The position numbers and the translations under genes are program-made. Shown here one piece after another: positions 15,997 to 26,910 of a stretch of 64,000 nt of DNA. The notes beneath the pieces were generated by a model that was not told where the DNA came from, ran no database searches, and was given only the letters and a program-made list of their open reading frames with translations. The stretch comes from Stackebrandtia nassauensis DSM 44728 (GTDB lineage: Bacteria > Actinomycetota > Actinomycetes > Mycobacteriales > Micromonosporaceae), in assembly GCF_000024545.1 (NCBI RefSeq), contig NC_013947.1:6324001-6388000 (forward strand), in the 5' to 3' direction. Positions within the stretch are counted from its first letter, which is position 1. Each line of letters starts with the position of its first letter.

Positions 15997-17142
15997 CTAG
16001 TACGGGAACAGGGCCAGTCCGCGGCGGTTGATCTCACCGCCGGCGAAGGTCGAGAACGAACCGCCCGCGGCGAGCACGCCGCCGCCCCGGGCCAGGAAGT
16101 GGGTGCCGGTGACCGAGTTGGCGCCGGGATTCCATGAGTGGACGGAGTTGCCGGTGCTGACGGCGAACAGCTTGCCGCGTTCGGCGAAGACGCCGTCCAG
16201 GCACCGCCCGTTGGCGCCCAGGTCGTCTCCGGCGCACAGCCTGTCGAAGTGGCCACCGGCCACGACGACGCCGCGGCTGACCGAGACGGCGGTGACGTCG
16301 CCGTCGGTGATGCGCTCCCAGTCGGTGCCGCCGCCGGAGTCGTAGGCCATCACGCGGCCGCCCTGGCCGCCGGTGGCGGCGTAGATCCGGCCGTCGTAGG
16401 CGTCGATGTCGTAGACGAGGCCCTTGTCCTGTGGGTCGAAGCTGGAGTACACCGCGCCGGAGTCGGGGTTCAGGGCGGCGAGTTTGCGGACCTGGGTGTC
16501 ACCCACGGCGGTGAAGCCGCCGCCGACGTAGAGCTTGCCGTTGGCGGCTTCCAGCGTCCGCACGCCCCGGTCGAACATCGGGGCGAAGTCCCCGACGAGG
16601 CCACCGGTGCCGGTGCTGACGGCGGCAACCTTGCCACGCGGCTGGCCGTTGACGGTGTTGAAGTCCCCGCCGATGTACAGCCGGGTGCCGTCGAGTTCCA
16701 GGGCGCGAGGCAGCGCGTTGACGGAGACGTCGAAGTCGCGGTCCACGGCGCCGGTGCGCAGCGAGAACCGGGCCAGGTGCCGGGCGGGGTGGCCGTTGGC
16801 CTCGGTGAAGCGTCCGGCGACGTACAGGTAGTGGGAACCGGTGGCCAGCGCGTAGACGGGGCCGTTCAGTTCCGGGGAGAAGACCTCGAGGTCGCCCTCG
16901 GGGGACACCGCCGCCAGGTGGGTGCGCTGCTGGAGTTTGCCGTCGGCGACGGCCTCGGCGAACTCGCCGCCGACGAAGAACTTGCCGCGCGCGTAAGCGA
17001 GCGCGTGGACCGGTCCCTTGAAGGTCGCCCCGGCGATCGGCTGCGCCGCAAGACTTTCGGGGACCGGCTCGGCGAAGGCGGCGACCTGAGCTGCGAACAC
17101 GAGGGCCACGACAGCGCCGATGACAGCAAGTAGTCGTCTCAT
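15997..17142 (-). CDS. Secreted beta-propeller protein
   Basis: The 381-residue protein has a signal peptide (LLAVIGAVVALVFAAQVAAFA) and then about six repeats of a 45-60-residue unit. Each unit carries a strand pair such as LYVGGGFTAVG, LYIGGDFNTVNG, LYVAGRFTEANG or FFVGGEFAEA. This is the pattern of delta-60 / galactose-oxidase-like beta-propellers. One disulfide pair is possible (LCAGDD...RCLDG). No enzyme site is visible, so an extracellular binding or scaffold role is likely. The gene is the first of a minus-strand run with the 15521 gene. Confidence 0.75.
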   Translation of the reverse strand: MRRLLAVIGAVVALVFAAQVAAFAEPVPESLAAQPIAGATFKGPVHALAYARGKFFVGGEFAEAVADGKLQQRTHLAAVSPEGDLEVFSPELNGPVYALATGSHYLYVAGRFTEANGHPARHLARFSLRTGAVDRDFDVSVNALPRALELDGTRLYIGGDFNTVNGQPRGKVAAVSTGTGGLVGDFAPMFDRGVRTLEAANGKLYVGGGFTAVGDTQVRKLAALNPDSGAVYSSFDPQDKGLVYDIDAYDGRIYAATGGQGGRVMAYDSGGGTDWERITDGDVTAVSVSRGVVVAGGHFDRLCAGDDLGANGRCLDGVFAERGKLFAVSTGNSVHSWNPGANSVTGTHFLARGGGVLAAGGSFSTFAGGEINRRGLALFPY

Positions 17143-17202
17143 GACGAGTCAGTCTGTCATGTCGGGGCGCGAAAGCCGCGACGGCGCGAGCTAACACTTC
17201 GG

Positions 17203-18579
17203 TCAGTAACGCGGCCGGGGCCAGCCGGGATTCACCGGCGCGCGAACCACCATCGGGATCGGCATGACCGGCTGCGGCGGCGGGTTCACCTGGCGCACCG
17301 AGCGGTCGGGGAACTCGATCTGGTAGTAACGTCCGTCCCATTTGGCGTGTGGCATCGTGCGATCGGCTCCGGCGAACAGTTCCCGGCAGGCCACCAGTGA
17401 CCGCAGCAGCGCGTACTCGCGCTGCTGGTCGTCCGGATTGGCGACGCCCCGGCGCATGCTGTCGCGCAGCAGCGCCAGCTGGGTGGCCAGGTGCTGGTAG
17501 TCGCGCATGGCCTTGCCGCCGGTGTCGCCCGCGACCCGACGGGCCCAGCGGCGGGCGGCGGCGCGGCGGCGATAGGTTGCCAGGGCGGCGATCTCGGGCG
17601 GCGAGATCCAGCCCGCGTCCACATAGTCGGCCAGTTCGCGCACCGCGAGCCGGGCCTCGGCGGCCCGCACCCACAGTGCCCCGCCGACGGCCGAGAAGAA
17701 GATCGGCATCATCACCGACAGGTAGCCCGACAGCAACACGTTGGGGCCCAGCGAGGCCATCAGGTTCCACAGTCCGTGCAGCAGCATCGCCACCAGGATC
17801 ATGCCGACCGGCAGCAGCCAACGGGTGAAACCGTTGCGGGCCCGGCGCCGCGACAGGCCCAGCCCGATCGCGGTCATCGACGTGAACAGCGGGTGGGCGA
17901 AGCCGGAGAAGAAGATCCGCATGATGAACGTCATCGTCGCCACCAACGCGCCCCCGGCGGCTCCCAGGTCGCCGCTGGAGCCCTCGGCGTAGCCGCGACC
18001 GAGGTAGAGGATGTTCTCCACCATCGCGAAACCCACCGCCGACAAGCCACAGTAGACGAGCGCGTCCACGAGTCCGGTGAAGTGCCGGCGCCGGAACCAG
18101 AAGATCAGCAACGGCCCCAGGGCCTTCATGAACTCCTCGATCACCGGGGCGACGGTGGTGGCGGTGAAGATCTCGGCCCAGCTCTGCATCTCGGGTTCGG
18201 GCCACGGCCAGTCGACGAGGCTGTACAGCTTCATCCCCAGTCCGTTGACGCCCAGCGCCACCGACGTGGCCACCAGGGCACCCCAGGCGAAACAGAACAC
18301 CAGATACCAGGCGGGCTTGGGGTTGTAGCGCCCCAGCCACAGGAAGCACGCGACGAGCAGCGGCACCGGCAGGATCGCCGCCGCCAGGCCCACCATCGTG
18401 GCGCGCAGCCCCAGGTTGAACCCGGTCGCCCACGTCATGACGACGGCTCCGGCGGCCAGCAGCACGATGATGCCGATGATCATGAAGAACCGGCCCCAGG
18501 AGAACCCGTCCTTGACGGGCACGGTCGGCCCGTCCTCCATCCGGGGCGGCTGGGGCGGCGCCGGAGAAACGCTCGTCAT
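17203..18579 (-). CDS. PrsW-family intramembrane protease
   Basis: About 458 residues with eight or so membrane spans. PrsW-type motifs are present: the paired Glu in APVIEEFMKALG, the Glu-Asn in GFAMVENILYLGRG and the His in FFSGFAHPLFTS. These are the presumed glutamic-protease active residues of the PrsW/CPBP-like superfamily. In Bacillus, PrsW cleaves an anti-sigma factor; the substrate here is unknown. A soluble C-terminal part of about 150 residues extends beyond the membrane domain. The ATG at 18579 is chosen, although no strong ribosome site precedes it. It is divergent from the SAM-IV leader. Confidence 0.85.
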   Translation of the reverse strand: MTSVSPAPPQPPRMEDGPTVPVKDGFSWGRFFMIIGIIVLLAAGAVVMTWATGFNLGLRATMVGLAAAILPVPLLVACFLWLGRYNPKPAWYLVFCFAWGALVATSVALGVNGLGMKLYSLVDWPWPEPEMQSWAEIFTATTVAPVIEEFMKALGPLLIFWFRRRHFTGLVDALVYCGLSAVGFAMVENILYLGRGYAEGSSGDLGAAGGALVATMTFIMRIFFSGFAHPLFTSMTAIGLGLSRRRARNGFTRWLLPVGMILVAMLLHGLWNLMASLGPNVLLSGYLSVMMPIFFSAVGGALWVRAAEARLAVRELADYVDAGWISPPEIAALATYRRRAAARRWARRVAGDTGGKAMRDYQHLATQLALLRDSMRRGVANPDDQQREYALLRSLVACRELFAGADRTMPHAKWDGRYYQIEFPDRSVRQVNPPPQPVMPIPMVVRAPVNPGWPRPRY

Positions 18580-18660
18580 GCCGAAAAGACTATCGGTTGC
18601 GTATCTCACGAACCGGAACACGGGGTGGACAGCCGAGGGGTCGTCGGCTAAGTTCGCTGT

Positions 18661-18765
18661 CAGGTCATGAGTGACAGCGCTAAGCCCCGGCTGGCTGTCC
18701 GGCAACCCAACTCCGCGTGGGGGTGCCCCGGGTGAAGACCGGGTTCGGCGTCAATACCGGCGCCG
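18661..18765 (+). ncRNA. SAM-IV riboswitch
   Basis: The leader carries the SAM-I/IV core in order. P1 is GGTC (18663-18666) with GACC (18737-18740). P2 is GACAGC (18673-18678) with GCTGTC (18694-18699). The conserved CCGGCAACCC joins to the P3 stem closed by GGGGT. It then has GCCCCGGGTGAAGACC at the 3' side of the core. A further small hairpin (GGCG/CGCC, about 18747-18765) follows P1, as in the SAM-IV class of actinomycetes rather than SAM-I. It ends about 50 bp before the aminotransferase ATG, so SAM binding should turn that gene down, probably by hiding its GGAGG ribosome site. The class assignment is from memory of the consensus. Confidence 0.85.
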
Positions 18766-18813
18766 CGACAAGCGCGGGCCCCTCGGGTCCCACGGACCTG
18801 ATGGAGGCACCCG

Positions 18814-20217
18814 ATGGCTACGTCCACACTCATAAACCGCCCCGCTGCGGTGATTCCCCGTCCCCGGCCGCTGGCCGAACTGCTGCCCGCCGCCGCGAAC
18901 CGGGCGCGGGAGCTCGACGTCGTCGAGGCGCCCGAGGTGCCGCTTGTGGACGGTACGTCGACCCGGTACGCGAACTTCGACTACGCCGCCAGTGCCCCGT
19001 GTATCCGGGCCGCCGCCGACGCGGTGGCCGAACTGCTGCCCCGCTACACGGCGGTGCACCGGGGCGCGGGCTGGCTGTCCCGCGAGTGCACCCGGTCCTA
19101 TGAGGAGGCTCGCGCCGCCGTGGGACGGTTCCTGGGTTGCCGTCCCGACGACTCGGTCGTGTTCACCAAGCACACCACCGAATCCCTGAACCTGCTGGCC
19201 CGCGCGGTGCCCGAGGGCACCCGGGTGGTCGTCTTCGACTCCGAGCACCACGCGAACCTGCTGCCGTGGACCGACCCGATCCGGTTGCCGGTCCCCGACT
19301 CCCCCGCCACCGCGGTGCGTTCGATCGTGTCGGCCCTCGAGGTGCTGGGCGACGAGGCGCCGGTCCTGGTCGCCATCACCGGTGCCTCCAACGTCACCGG
19401 CGAGCTGTTCCCGATCGCCGAGGTCGCCGTCGCGGCCCGCCGCTTCGGTGCCCGGGTGGTGCTGGACGCCGCGCAGCTGGCCCCGCACCGCGCGATCGAC
19501 ATCGCCGCGCTGGGCGTCGACTACGTCGCGATCTCCGGCCACAAGCTGTACGCCCCGTTCGGCGCCGGGGTGCTGGCCGGACGCTCCGACTGGCTCGACG
19601 CCGCCGACCCGTTCCTGGCCGGTGGCGGGGCCACCGCCACCGTCGGCGACGCCACCTGCGACATCACCTGGAAGACCGGCCCGGCCCGCCACGAGGCGGG
19701 CAGCCCCAACGTCATCGGCGCGGTGGCGCTGGGCGCGGTCTGCGAGGCCCTGTCGAACGCCCGCCGTTCCGAGCTCGTCGCCCGCGAGGACGCGCTGCGC
19801 TCCCGGCTCGCCGACGGCCTGTCGGCGATCCCCGGCGTCAACCAGCTGCACATCTTCGGCCCCGACTCCGACCGGGTCGGCACCGTCGCGTTCACGATCG
19901 ACGGACTGTCGGCCGGAGTCGCGGCGGCGGCCCTGTCGGCCGAGTACGGCATCGGCGTCCGCGACGGCCTGTTCTGCGCCCACCCGCTCACCCGCCGCCT
20001 CGTCGGCCGCCACCGCACCACCGCGCCGAGTGGTTGCGGCGGCGGCGAACCCGCCTCCCCGCAGGCGCTGCGGGCCAGCATCGGCCTTGGCACCACCGAA
20101 GCCGAGGTGGACCGGCTCATCGCCGCCGTCGCCGAGCTCGCGGCCGCGGGCCCGGCCTGGAACTACGCCGAAGTGGACGGACGCCAGACGCCGGTCCCCG
20201 ATCCGCGAGTCGGCTGA
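18814..20217 (+). CDS. Class V aminotransferase / cysteine desulfurase-like PLP enzyme
   Basis: A 467-residue fold-type I PLP enzyme. The PLP-binding lysine is K244 in SGHKLYAPFGAGVL, with VLDAAQLAPHRAID supplying the cofactor Asp and TGASNVTGELFPI upstream, as in SufS/CsdA-like proteins. An unusual N-terminal extension of about 40 residues precedes the domain. A Gly/Cys-rich stretch, SGCGGGEPASP, lies near the C-terminus. A SAM-IV riboswitch in the leader places it in sulfur amino acid metabolism, so a substrate such as cysteine, homocysteine or a related thiol compound is likely. The exact reaction is not fixed by sequence. The start follows GGAGGCACCCG. Confidence 0.85.
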   Translation: MATSTLINRPAAVIPRPRPLAELLPAAANRARELDVVEAPEVPLVDGTSTRYANFDYAASAPCIRAAADAVAELLPRYTAVHRGAGWLSRECTRSYEEARAAVGRFLGCRPDDSVVFTKHTTESLNLLARAVPEGTRVVVFDSEHHANLLPWTDPIRLPVPDSPATAVRSIVSALEVLGDEAPVLVAITGASNVTGELFPIAEVAVAARRFGARVVLDAAQLAPHRAIDIAALGVDYVAISGHKLYAPFGAGVLAGRSDWLDAADPFLAGGGATATVGDATCDITWKTGPARHEAGSPNVIGAVALGAVCEALSNARRSELVAREDALRSRLADGLSAIPGVNQLHIFGPDSDRVGTVAFTIDGLSAGVAAAALSAEYGIGVRDGLFCAHPLTRRLVGRHRTTAPSGCGGGEPASPQALRASIGLGTTEAEVDRLIAAVAELAAAGPAWNYAEVDGRQTPVPDPRVG

Positions 20218-20259
20218 CCCCGCCACCTACGCGGTATCCTTGGCGGCTGGAGGTTTCCC

Positions 20260-20400
20260 GTGTCTTCACCCCGCAAGGACTCGCTGCGGTCGATAGCGGT
20301 CATGATCGGCCTGTTCGTGTTCGTGATCGCGGCCGTCGTGATCGTGCTCACCTTCGGACTGTCGCTCCTCACGGACGACTTCGTCGCGCAGTTCGAATAG
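20260..20400 (+). CDS. 46-residue single-span membrane protein
   Basis: A short frame from GTG at 20260, preceded by GGAGG at a good distance, encodes a basic head (SSPRKDSLRS), one membrane span (VMIGLFVFVIAAVVIVLTFG) and an acidic tail. It begins 42 bp after the aminotransferase stop and may be co-transcribed with it. I know no family. It is supported only by its ribosome site, codon bias and membrane pattern. Confidence 0.6.
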   Translation: MSSPRKDSLRSIAVMIGLFVFVIAAVVIVLTFGLSLLTDDFVAQFE

Positions 20401-20422
20401 TGAGACCCCGCCACCCCAGCCG

Positions 20423-21022
20423 CTAGCGCGCCGCCAGCAGCTGGTCGATGTGGTAGGTCAGCACCGCCAGCGCCGATTCGGCGCCGCGGTGGCCCAGCGC
20501 GATGTCCACACCGAGGCTGACGGCGACCGCCCAGCAGATGTCGGCGTCGATGTGCGCGTCGGCGTCGCGCTCCACGCCCCGTTCGACGCGCGCGGCGGTG
20601 ATGAGTCCGGCGGTGAAGTCGCGCAGCTGGTCGTCGGCGGGGGCCAGCATCTGCGCCATCGACGAGTCGGACATGGCCCGGCCCACCACCGCCAGCGAGA
20701 ACCGGATCAGCCGGACGCTCTCCTCGTCGAGCCGGACCATCGCGTACAGGCACTGCCGCAGCATGTCCTCGGCTGAGGCCGTGTCGATCGCGGCGATGCC
20801 CGCCTCGATCTTGGCGTTCAGTTCCAGCACCGAGCGCCGCATCGCGTCCTGCACCAGGTCGCTCATCGACGGGTAGTAGTGCTGCACCTGTCCCATGGAC
20901 ACACCCGCCTCGGCGGCGACCTTGCGCAGCGTCACCCCTTCCAGTCCGTTGCGCACGGCGAGGGACCACACGGCTTCCACCAGCCGTTTCTTGCGGTCGG
21001 CGTGATTGACGAGCCTGGGCAT
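20423..21022 (-). CDS. TetR-family transcriptional regulator
   Basis: A 199-residue repressor-type protein. The N-terminal helix-turn-helix is clear: LRKVAAEAGVSMGQVQHYY within the TetR_N pattern. The C-terminal ligand domain is helical with no close match I recognise. It is divergent from a small membrane protein gene; a perfect 16-bp palindrome lies between the two starts and is probably its operator. The regulator is expected to control itself and the membrane gene. Confidence 0.9.
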   Translation of the reverse strand: MPRLVNHADRKKRLVEAVWSLAVRNGLEGVTLRKVAAEAGVSMGQVQHYYPSMSDLVQDAMRRSVLELNAKIEAGIAAIDTASAEDMLRQCLYAMVRLDEESVRLIRFSLAVVGRAMSDSSMAQMLAPADDQLRDFTAGLITAARVERGVERDADAHIDADICWAVAVSLGVDIALGHRGAESALAVLTYHIDQLLAAR

Positions 21023-21078
21023 GGCCTGGTGCCTCCATGGCGGTGCGATCGCATTGCGTTCGAGTAGACATCGTATTA

Positions 21079-21094
21079 CAATGCAAGTGCATTG
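21079..21094. promoter_or_regulatory. Probable TetR operator
   Basis: CAATGCAAGTGCATTG is a perfect 7-2-7 inverted repeat midway between the divergent starts at 21022 and 21116. A further half-site-like GCATTGCG lies nearer the regulator. Size and location suit a TetR dimer. Confidence 0.7.
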
Positions 21095-21115
21095 CTAAAA
21101 CTCGAAAGGCGAACG

Positions 21116-21343
21116 ATGAAGTTCCTCGTGATTCAGATCTGCGGCATGGTCGTGCTGGCCATCGGCGGCCAGGGAGCGATCCGGCTGTTGATCGACCACG
21201 GCGACCGCGGCCTGCTGGACTGGCTGCCGGGCGGGTTCGCGGTCACCCTCGCCGGATACGTGCTCGTAGCGATCATCGGCCTGCTGCTGGGTGGCTGGGG
21301 CGCCGACAAGCACAAGAAGCAGCAGCAGGCCGAGCGGGCATGA
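21116..21343 (+). CDS. 75-residue two-span membrane protein
   Basis: The product has two membrane spans (VIQICGMVVLAIGGQGAI and TLAGYVLVAIIGLLLGGWGA) and a basic C-terminus, DKHKKQQQ. The ATG at 21116 follows AAAGGCG. It is divergent from a TetR regulator and shares its operator, so it is probably the regulated target. No family is recognised. Resistance or transport roles are common for TetR-linked small membrane proteins, but nothing here shows that. Confidence 0.7.
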   Translation: MKFLVIQICGMVVLAIGGQGAIRLLIDHGDRGLLDWLPGGFAVTLAGYVLVAIIGLLLGGWGADKHKKQQQAERA

Positions 21344-21370
21344 CCCCACGGCGCGTTCGGACGAAAAGAC

Positions 21371-21409
21371 GGCTGGGCCGGGGTGTCGCGATGACACCCC
21401 GGCCCAGCC
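21371..21409 (-). terminator. Rho-independent terminator of valS, also facing the 75-residue gene
   Basis: A perfect 17-bp stem (GGCTGGGCCGGGGTGTC with its complement) has a 5-base loop. On the minus strand it is followed by GTCTTTTCG, a usable T-tract, just past the valS stop. It may also end the plus-strand transcript from 21116. Confidence 0.85.
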
Positions 21410-21420
21410 GGAACTGTTGA

Positions 21421-24045
<2,625 letters not shown>

Positions 24046-24189
24046 CCGGACAGTTTACGAAGCGCACCCTACCGCCGTCATCGAGGTTTCCGCGCGACGC
24101 GGCGATGAGTTCCGCGTCTCCGTTACGTCATACCTAACACATACCGTGAAGGCGCCCCCCTTCAGACACCTCACATATGAAGGAAACCA

Positions 24190-24633
24190 ATGTCTGACAA
24201 CGCAACCCCCGCCCAGGACACCAAGCGCCCCGGCAAAGCCCTCAACATCATCCTGTGGGTCTTGCAGGGCCTGCTGGCCGCGTTCTTCGTGTTCGCCTCG
24301 GCCCCCAAGCTGCTGGGCGACCCGACCGCCGTCGAGATGTTCGGCAAGATCGACTTCGGCGACTGGTTCCGCTACCTGACCGGCATCGTCGAGCTGGCCG
24401 GCGCCATCGGCCTGGTCATCCCGCGACTGTCCAGCCTGGCCGCCAGCGGCCTGGCCATCGTGATGGTGTGCGCGACCGTCGCCAACCTCACCGCGCTCGA
24501 GATGGCCTGGGCGGCACCGCAGACGATCGTGCTGGCGGCGCTGTTCGTCTTCATCGCCTGGGGCCGTCGCGACCAGAACAAGCGACTGCTCGCCATGTTC
24601 AAGGGCTCCAAGACCGAGCCGTCCTCCGTCTGA
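24190..24633 (+). CDS. DoxX family membrane protein
   Basis: The 147-residue product has four membrane spans and the DoxX pattern: FVFASAPKLLGDPTAVEMF, then WFRYLTGIVELAGAIGLVIP. DoxX-like proteins have been tied to quinone-linked redox and thiol stress in mycobacteria, but most members are uncharacterised. The start is well supported by AAGGAAACCA before the ATG. It is a single-gene unit divergent from valS. Confidence 0.85.
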   Translation: MSDNATPAQDTKRPGKALNIILWVLQGLLAAFFVFASAPKLLGDPTAVEMFGKIDFGDWFRYLTGIVELAGAIGLVIPRLSSLAASGLAIVMVCATVANLTALEMAWAAPQTIVLAALFVFIAWGRRDQNKRLLAMFKGSKTEPSSV

Positions 24634-24647
24634 AACACCGCTTCGCG

Positions 24648-24674
24648 ACGCGCCGCCGGACCACGGCGGCGCGT
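24648..24674. terminator. Hairpin between the convergent DoxX and 24689 genes
   Basis: An 11-bp GC-only stem (ACGCGCCGCCG with CGGCGGCGCGT) around GACCA, extended by partial pairing outside. It sits between two convergent gene ends and probably ends both transcripts. Confidence 0.55.
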
Positions 24675-24688
24675 TGTCGCGTCCCGGC

Positions 24689-25633
24689 TCAGTAACCCTT
24701 GGGGTACACGTAGACCTTCGTCGCCGATGCGTCGAAGTTCTCCGGCGGGCCGTCAGTGACGATGAGGTGCTGCTTCGACCAGCCGGGCGGGATCTCGGCG
24801 CGGAGGTTCAGCGCCTCGAGCGGCGAGGCTCCGACGATCTTTCCGTTGTCGTCGCGGAAGATCGCGCACCCGCCGGGCCGTTCAACTATGCGCTCGTATC
24901 CGGAGTCCACCCGAAACCGCAGCAGCAGGTCGCCGCGCTCATCGGCGTACGCGCCGATCTCGTCGTCGCCCCAGTAGGGAACCTCCTGCCCCTGGTTCAC
25001 CCATGAGCCCTTGACCTTGCTTACCTTGAGTTCGGCGAAGGCCCCCGTCTGGCCGTCGACCGGATACCACCGCACGTCAGCCACGTCGAGTTTGACCTTC
25101 GCGACCCCCGAACTGTCCATATAGACCACATCGCCGATGCCGACGCGTTGTCCCGGAAGAATCACGGGCACGGTCGGGTCGAGATCGTAGTCGCCGTGCT
25201 CCTTGTTCAGGGACTTGCCGTCACCGTCGAGGATCGCCAGCTTCAGGGTCACGACCGCCACCATCTCCTCGCTGGTGTTCTCGACCATGGCACCCCAGCT
25301 GACCTGCGGTTCTCCCGCGACATCCACCAGGGGCTGGTATCCCTTCTCCACAATCCTCACTTCGCCGTCGTCGGACGGCTTGTCGGTTGGCGGCGCGTCC
25401 GGCGGGACCGTGTCGGTCGATTCCGGGGACGGCGTGCTGAGGTGCGGCGGCGTATCGTCGAACGGCATCCCGGAACAAAACCAGACCAGGGCGGCGAGCC
25501 CGATCACGAGAATCAGAATCGCGCGTGGCCGATTCGCCGGTGCGATGAGCGGCGGCGAGTCCTGATCGACCCGCGGGGTTCCGTCGGGATCGGCCTGCGG
25601 CGTCTCGTCCGAGACGGGGTCTGGCGTCGTCAT
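24689..25633 (-). CDS. Single-span membrane protein with an extracellular domain
   Basis: The 314-residue product has a Pro/Asp-rich cytoplasmic head of about 45 residues and one membrane span (ILILVIGLAALVWFCSGM). A Pro/Ser/Thr linker (STPSPESTDTVPPDAPPTD) and a beta-rich outer domain of about 220 residues follow. The outer part, with WGAMVENTSEEMVAVVTLKL, resembles FxLYD-type domains that pack on cell surfaces. I cannot name the family. The ATG at 25633 follows GGAGATCCC. It is divergent from the next gene, another membrane-anchored unknown. Confidence 0.6.
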   Translation of the reverse strand: MTTPDPVSDETPQADPDGTPRVDQDSPPLIAPANRPRAILILVIGLAALVWFCSGMPFDDTPPHLSTPSPESTDTVPPDAPPTDKPSDDGEVRIVEKGYQPLVDVAGEPQVSWGAMVENTSEEMVAVVTLKLAILDGDGKSLNKEHGDYDLDPTVPVILPGQRVGIGDVVYMDSSGVAKVKLDVADVRWYPVDGQTGAFAELKVSKVKGSWVNQGQEVPYWGDDEIGAYADERGDLLLRFRVDSGYERIVERPGGCAIFRDDNGKIVGASPLEALNLRAEIPPGWSKQHLIVTDGPPENFDASATKVYVYPKGY

Positions 25634-25728
25634 GGGATCTCCACATTCGGCGGTCATCGCTGGCGGCGAGGATAGCGGCCCCACGCAACCCGAACGGCGA
25701 CTTGACAACCGGCCCTAATCTCGTTGCC

Positions 25729-26898
25729 GTGAACACCTTCGCACCCGCCGGTCGCCGCCTCCGCGCCTCGCTGCGTACGCACCGCAAGCGGTGGATTCTG
25801 ATCACGGCCCCCGTCGCGGTCGTCGCGCTGCTCGCACTGGTCACCTACCTGGTGTGGCCACAACTCACCGATCCCGCCGCGGCGACGATTCGCGACTACC
25901 TCACCGCCATCCGCGACGGCGACGCGAGCCGCGCCCGCGAACTCGCCGAGGGCGACGACGGGACTTCCGCGGTCGACGACGAAGCCAGCACCCGCTTCCT
26001 CGCCGACGACGCCCTCGGTGCCGAATGGTCCATCGACACGGTGAAGTCGACGGGAGAGGTCACCGCGGACACGCTGACCGCCTATGTGAAGACGACGATC
26101 TCAACCCCTGACGGCGAACGCGCGACGCACACCTTCCAGGTCCACAACAACGACGACGGTAGCTGGGACATCATCGATCCCTACGTCACCGCCGTCTTCT
26201 CGCCGTCATTGGTGCCGTACGTCGATGTCAACGGCGCCAAGAAGAACATCACCGGCTACGAGGCCCCTGAGGACCACGTCAGCGAAGCGACCTTCCTGCT
26301 GTTCCCCGGCGCCTACCGGTTCTACGAATCGGTTCCGAAGGTCATCGACTACGACGCCCCCACCATCCCCCTGCTGACCGGGAACCTCAACGTGGGCTTC
26401 GGGGGAGACGACGTTAGTTACGGCGTGAACCCGGTGAAACTCCCCGCGATGACCCTGACGAAGTCTGGCCAGAAGACCGCGCAGAAACTCGTCAACGACT
26501 ACATCGACGACTGCGCGAAGAAGACCAAGGCCCTGACGCCCGGATGCCCGTTCGGCGCCGAGTACGTTCTCATCCCGGACAAGCCCGGCTATGCCTACGA
26601 CGAGGACTCCGTCAAGAACGTCAAGTGGAAGGTGATCGACTATCCCGTCATCACGGCGGTCCACGACGCGACCGTCTTCGCCATATCCGACCGGCAGCGC
26701 GGCACAGTGAAACTCACCGCGACCGGCACCGAAGACGGCGTCACCGCCACCTCAACGGCCGAATGCGAGATCATCGACACCGAGTTCAACCTCGAGATCA
26801 CCAAAAAGGGCAAACTGCGGCTGTTCCCGGAAGGCGGACGCACCGACCTCGACGACGTCGATCCGGACGGGCTTCGCTGGTCGACCTGCCCCGACTGA
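25729..26898 (+). CDS. Membrane-anchored extracellular protein of unknown function
   Basis: The 389-residue product has a basic head, one membrane span (ILITAPVAVVALLALVTYLVW) and a large outer part. The first outer segment (AAATIRDYLTAIRDGDASRARELAEGD) looks like a small NTF2/DUF4878-like helical module often found in such anchored proteins. The remainder is beta-rich with two Cys residues about 45 apart (DDCAKK and TPGCPF). The start is GTG at 25729; there is no good ribosome site, so the transcript may be leaderless. Function unknown. Confidence 0.6.
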   Translation: MNTFAPAGRRLRASLRTHRKRWILITAPVAVVALLALVTYLVWPQLTDPAAATIRDYLTAIRDGDASRARELAEGDDGTSAVDDEASTRFLADDALGAEWSIDTVKSTGEVTADTLTAYVKTTISTPDGERATHTFQVHNNDDGSWDIIDPYVTAVFSPSLVPYVDVNGAKKNITGYEAPEDHVSEATFLLFPGAYRFYESVPKVIDYDAPTIPLLTGNLNVGFGGDDVSYGVNPVKLPAMTLTKSGQKTAQKLVNDYIDDCAKKTKALTPGCPFGAEYVLIPDKPGYAYDEDSVKNVKWKVIDYPVITAVHDATVFAISDRQRGTVKLTATGTEDGVTATSTAECEIIDTEFNLEITKKGKLRLFPEGGRTDLDDVDPDGLRWSTCPD

Positions 26899-26910
26899 GG
26901 ACCGGCGGGT

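Noticed and set aside
16499-18433. A 644-residue open frame on the minus strand across the propeller and PrsW genes
   Set aside because: It is an out-of-frame shadow of high-GC coding DNA. It is Arg/Gly/Ala-rich throughout and the real frames have recognisable domains.
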